Shown: positions 7,126 to 8,920 of the stretch, in pieces
How positions within the stretch are numbered: the stretch's first letter is position 1
How the letters are laid out: the number at the start of each line of letters is the position of its first letter
NCBI GenBank assembly: GCA_009783525.1
Contig: WRDG01000082.1
Coordinates: forward strand, 1 to 8,920
Reading direction: 5' to 3'
Source of the DNA: Defluviitaleaceae bacterium
GTDB lineage: Bacteria > Bacillota > Clostridia > Lachnospirales > WQUN01
Length of the DNA stretch: 8,920 nucleotides
Made by a program: the position numbers and the translations under genes
Notes under the pieces: generated by a model
Told to the model about the DNA's origin: nothing
The model's input: only the letters and a program-made list of their open reading frames with translations
Databases searched by the model: none

Positions 7126-8130
7126 ATGAAAGCGTTGAAAATTTTTGGGCTTCACGATTTGCGCGTGGTAGATAAACCCGTCCCCCAACCTGCTGCGGGT
7201 TATGTCCGCGTAAAAATAAAAGCGAGCGGAATATGCGGCTCGGACAAGTGGATGTGGAATGTTGATTCGTTAATAGACGACATAGGCGGCCATGAAGTGT
7301 CGGGTGAAATCGACGCTGTCGGCGAAGGGGTGACATCTTTGACAGCCGGTGACCGCGTGATGGTAAACAACGTGGTCGGCTGCGGAAAATGTCCGGCTTG
7401 CAGGATGGGCGCGTTCGTCATGTGCCCGTACTGGGAAGGTAAAAACGATGTGGGAAACGGCTTCGGTGAATACCTTGTCGCGCCAGAGCGAAATTGCATG
7501 AGGCTTCTGCCTTGCATAGATTATATAGACGGCGCGTTGCTAATGGATAATTGGGGCACTCCTTACGGCGGATTGCTCCGCGCCGGAATAAAGCCCGGCA
7601 TGGACGTGCTTGTAAACGGCTGCGGCCCCATCGGCCAGGCGGCAATCGCGCTTTGCGCTTCGATGGGCGCATATGTGGCAGCAGTTGATCCGATTCAATT
7701 CCGCAGAACAAAAGCGCTTGCAAACGGCGCGAAGCTTGTTTTTTCTCCGGATGAACTGCCGTCGGCCGCCCATGATTTTACCGAAGGCATGGGCGTACAC
7801 GCAGTGTTCGAATGTTCCGGCAAAGGTGCTTCATACGAAAATTGTTTAAAGGCGCTGCGTATAGGCGGCTGCTTTGTTGCGATCGGCGAAAACGCAAAAT
7901 ACATGATCAATTCGAGCGAGTGGCTTATACGAAAAAATCTTACCGTTTACGGATCGTGGTATTCAACTATGCCTCAAGCGAACGAAGTTATGCATTTGGC
8001 AATGCAGAAGCGGATCGATGCGCGGGCTTTTTTGACAAACACGATAACGATTGACGAAGCGCCGAAAATATTCGGCGACGTTGTAAATTGCGCCGACGGG
8101 ATAATTAAATGCGTTATTGTTTTTGATTGA
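7126..8130 (+). CDS. Zinc-dependent medium-chain (MDR) alcohol/polyol dehydrogenase
   Basis: The enzyme should oxidise or reduce a hydroxyl or carbonyl on a small alcohol, polyol or sugar using NAD(P). The GroES-like catalytic domain has Cys37 (GICGSD) and His56-Glu57 (GGHEVSGE) as catalytic-zinc positions. The structural-zinc lobe has Cys86, 89, 92 and 100 with C-x2-C-x2-C-x7-C spacing. The Rossmann motif GCGPIGQ begins at residue 165. The third catalytic ligand is probably Asp141 in LLMDNWGTPYGG, as in formaldehyde-dehydrogenase-like members, rather than the Glu or Cys of many relatives. The 334 residues are slightly short but complete. It follows the glycosidase by 17 bp with a good ribosome-binding site, so it probably acts on a product or intermediate of that module. 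The substrate cannot be read from the sequence; a sugar-alcohol or sugar dehydrogenase is the best guess. Confidence 0.93.
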   Translation: MKALKIFGLHDLRVVDKPVPQPAAGYVRVKIKASGICGSDKWMWNVDSLIDDIGGHEVSGEIDAVGEGVTSLTAGDRVMVNNVVGCGKCPACRMGAFVMCPYWEGKNDVGNGFGEYLVAPERNCMRLLPCIDYIDGALLMDNWGTPYGGLLRAGIKPGMDVLVNGCGPIGQAAIALCASMGAYVAAVDPIQFRRTKALANGAKLVFSPDELPSAAHDFTEGMGVHAVFECSGKGASYENCLKALRIGGCFVAIGENAKYMINSSEWLIRKNLTVYGSWYSTMPQANEVMHLAMQKRIDARAFLTNTITIDEAPKIFGDVVNCADGIIKCVIVFD

Positions 8131-8135
8131 TTAAA

Positions 8136-8920
8136 ATGGATTTATTCACTCATCAGCGTGAAATGATATTAAAAAAAGAAGCGCCCTTGGCTGCGCGTAT
8201 GCGTCCCGAAAATTTGGATGAATTTATCGGGCAGGAGCATATCGCGGGCAAGGGTACTTTACTTTACCGCGCAATCAAAGCAGATAAATTGACGAGCATC
8301 GTGCTGTACGGCCCACCCGGCACGGGCAAGACGACTCTCGCAAGGATAATAGCCAACACTACAAAAAGCGATTTTTTGCAGCTCAACGCGACGGCGTCCG
8401 GCATTAAGGACATTAAAACGACGGTAGAAGCAGCAAAGGACAACCTCGCAATGTACGGCAGGCGGACAATTTTATTTATTGACGAGATTCACCGTTTTAA
8501 TAAGACACAACAGGACGCGATGCTTCCGTATGTCGAAGACGGCACCGTCATTTTGGTGGGCGCTACAACCGAAAATCCCTACTTCGAAGTAAACAAAGCT
8601 TTGGTATCACGCTCTCTCGTTTTCGAGTTGTTTCCGTTGACGCAAAAAGATATTTTTGAATTATTAAAGCGCGCCGTTTCGGATCCGCAAAAAGGTTTGG
8701 GTATGATGCCTGTGCTCGCCACAGACGACGCGCTTACTTTTTTATCTAACCGCGCCAACGGCGACGCCCGCGCGGCATTAAATGCAGTCGAGCTTGCCGC
8801 GTTCACCACCGAACCCGGCGCGGACGGCAAAATAAAAATTGATTTGGAAACAGCGGCAGCCTGCATACAAAAACGCGCTCTGTGCTATGAAAAGGACGGC
8901 GACAACCACTACGACACAAT
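8136..8920 (+). CDS. rarA: Replication-associated recombination protein A, AAA+ ATPase (3' end outside window)
   Basis: RarA (MgsA) is a clamp-loader-like AAA+ ATPase that acts at stalled replication forks. The frame stays open to the window edge, giving 261 of about 420-450 residues. The MDLF start and the APLAARMRPENLDEFIGQEH segment are typical of the family. Walker A is GPPGTGKT at 59-66. Walker B is FIDEIHRF with D116-E117. Sensor 1 is GATTENP at 142-148. The arginine-finger SRS is at 158-160, and sensor 2 is NGDARAALN at 208-216 with Arg212. The C-terminal oligomerisation domain lies off the window. The gene starts 5 bp after the dehydrogenase stop with no obvious Shine-Dalgarno sequence. 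It may depend on read-through or coupling from the sugar module, although its function is unrelated. An in-frame ATG at 8163 is less likely as the start. Confidence 0.96.
   Translation, partial: MDLFTHQREMILKKEAPLAARMRPENLDEFIGQEHIAGKGTLLYRAIKADKLTSIVLYGPPGTGKTTLARIIANTTKSDFLQLNATASGIKDIKTTVEAAKDNLAMYGRRTILFIDEIHRFNKTQQDAMLPYVEDGTVILVGATTENPYFEVNKALVSRSLVFELFPLTQKDIFELLKRAVSDPQKGLGMMPVLATDDALTFLSNRANGDARAALNAVELAAFTTEPGADGKIKIDLETAAACIQKRALCYEKDGDNHYDT

Noticed and set aside
6806..7336. Open frame of 176 codons on the - strand
   Set aside because: It spans the end of the glycosidase gene, the gap and the start of the dehydrogenase gene, both strongly supported on the + strand. It has no recognisable domain and looks like a reverse-strand shadow.
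8579..8866. Open frame of 95 codons on the - strand
   Set aside because: It is antisense to well-conserved rarA sequence and resembles no protein family.
1..8920. tRNA or rRNA genes, CRISPR arrays, insertion sequences, integrases, attachment sites
   Set aside because: No cloverleaf-like or rRNA-like sequence, regular repeat-spacer pattern, transposase or recombinase gene was seen, and nearly all bases are within protein genes.

Overview
The window carries seven protein genes, all on the + strand and tightly packed. Two are cut by the edges: a phosphoglycerate mutase at the left and a RarA-type ATPase at the right. A SpoIID/LytB-type protein with a zinc-site motif, together with G-rich ribosome-binding sites and moderate GC, points to a Bacillota (Clostridia-like) genome, perhaps an uncultured gut or rumen type. 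The organism assignment is inference.

Left block, 1-3438: the C-terminal half of gpmI, a SpoIID/LytB-domain protein and queA. They are joined by stop/start overlaps at 822-826 and 2404-2407, so they look co-transcribed and translationally coupled. The 5' coding part of queA contains a perfect 14-bp inverted repeat with an A tract on one side and a T tract on the other. It looks like a bidirectional intrinsic terminator inside a gene and is the most striking non-coding signal here.

Middle block, 3439-8130: after an AT-rich 168-bp gap (3439-3606) come three genes that look like a carbohydrate-processing module. These are a five-Asp-box sialidase-fold protein, a roughly 710-720 residue clan GH-A-like glycosidase with a C-terminal beta-rich extension, and a zinc-dependent MDR dehydrogenase. 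None shows a signal peptide, so the module is probably cytoplasmic and would act on imported or internally produced glycosides. No transporter, regulator or sialic-acid catabolic gene is visible, so the substrate is unknown.

Right edge, 8136-8920: rarA (mgsA), a replication-linked AAA+ ATPase, begins 5 bp after the dehydrogenase stop and runs off the window. I see no rRNA, tRNA, CRISPR array, insertion sequence or integrase. There is no gene-free stretch over 300 bp.
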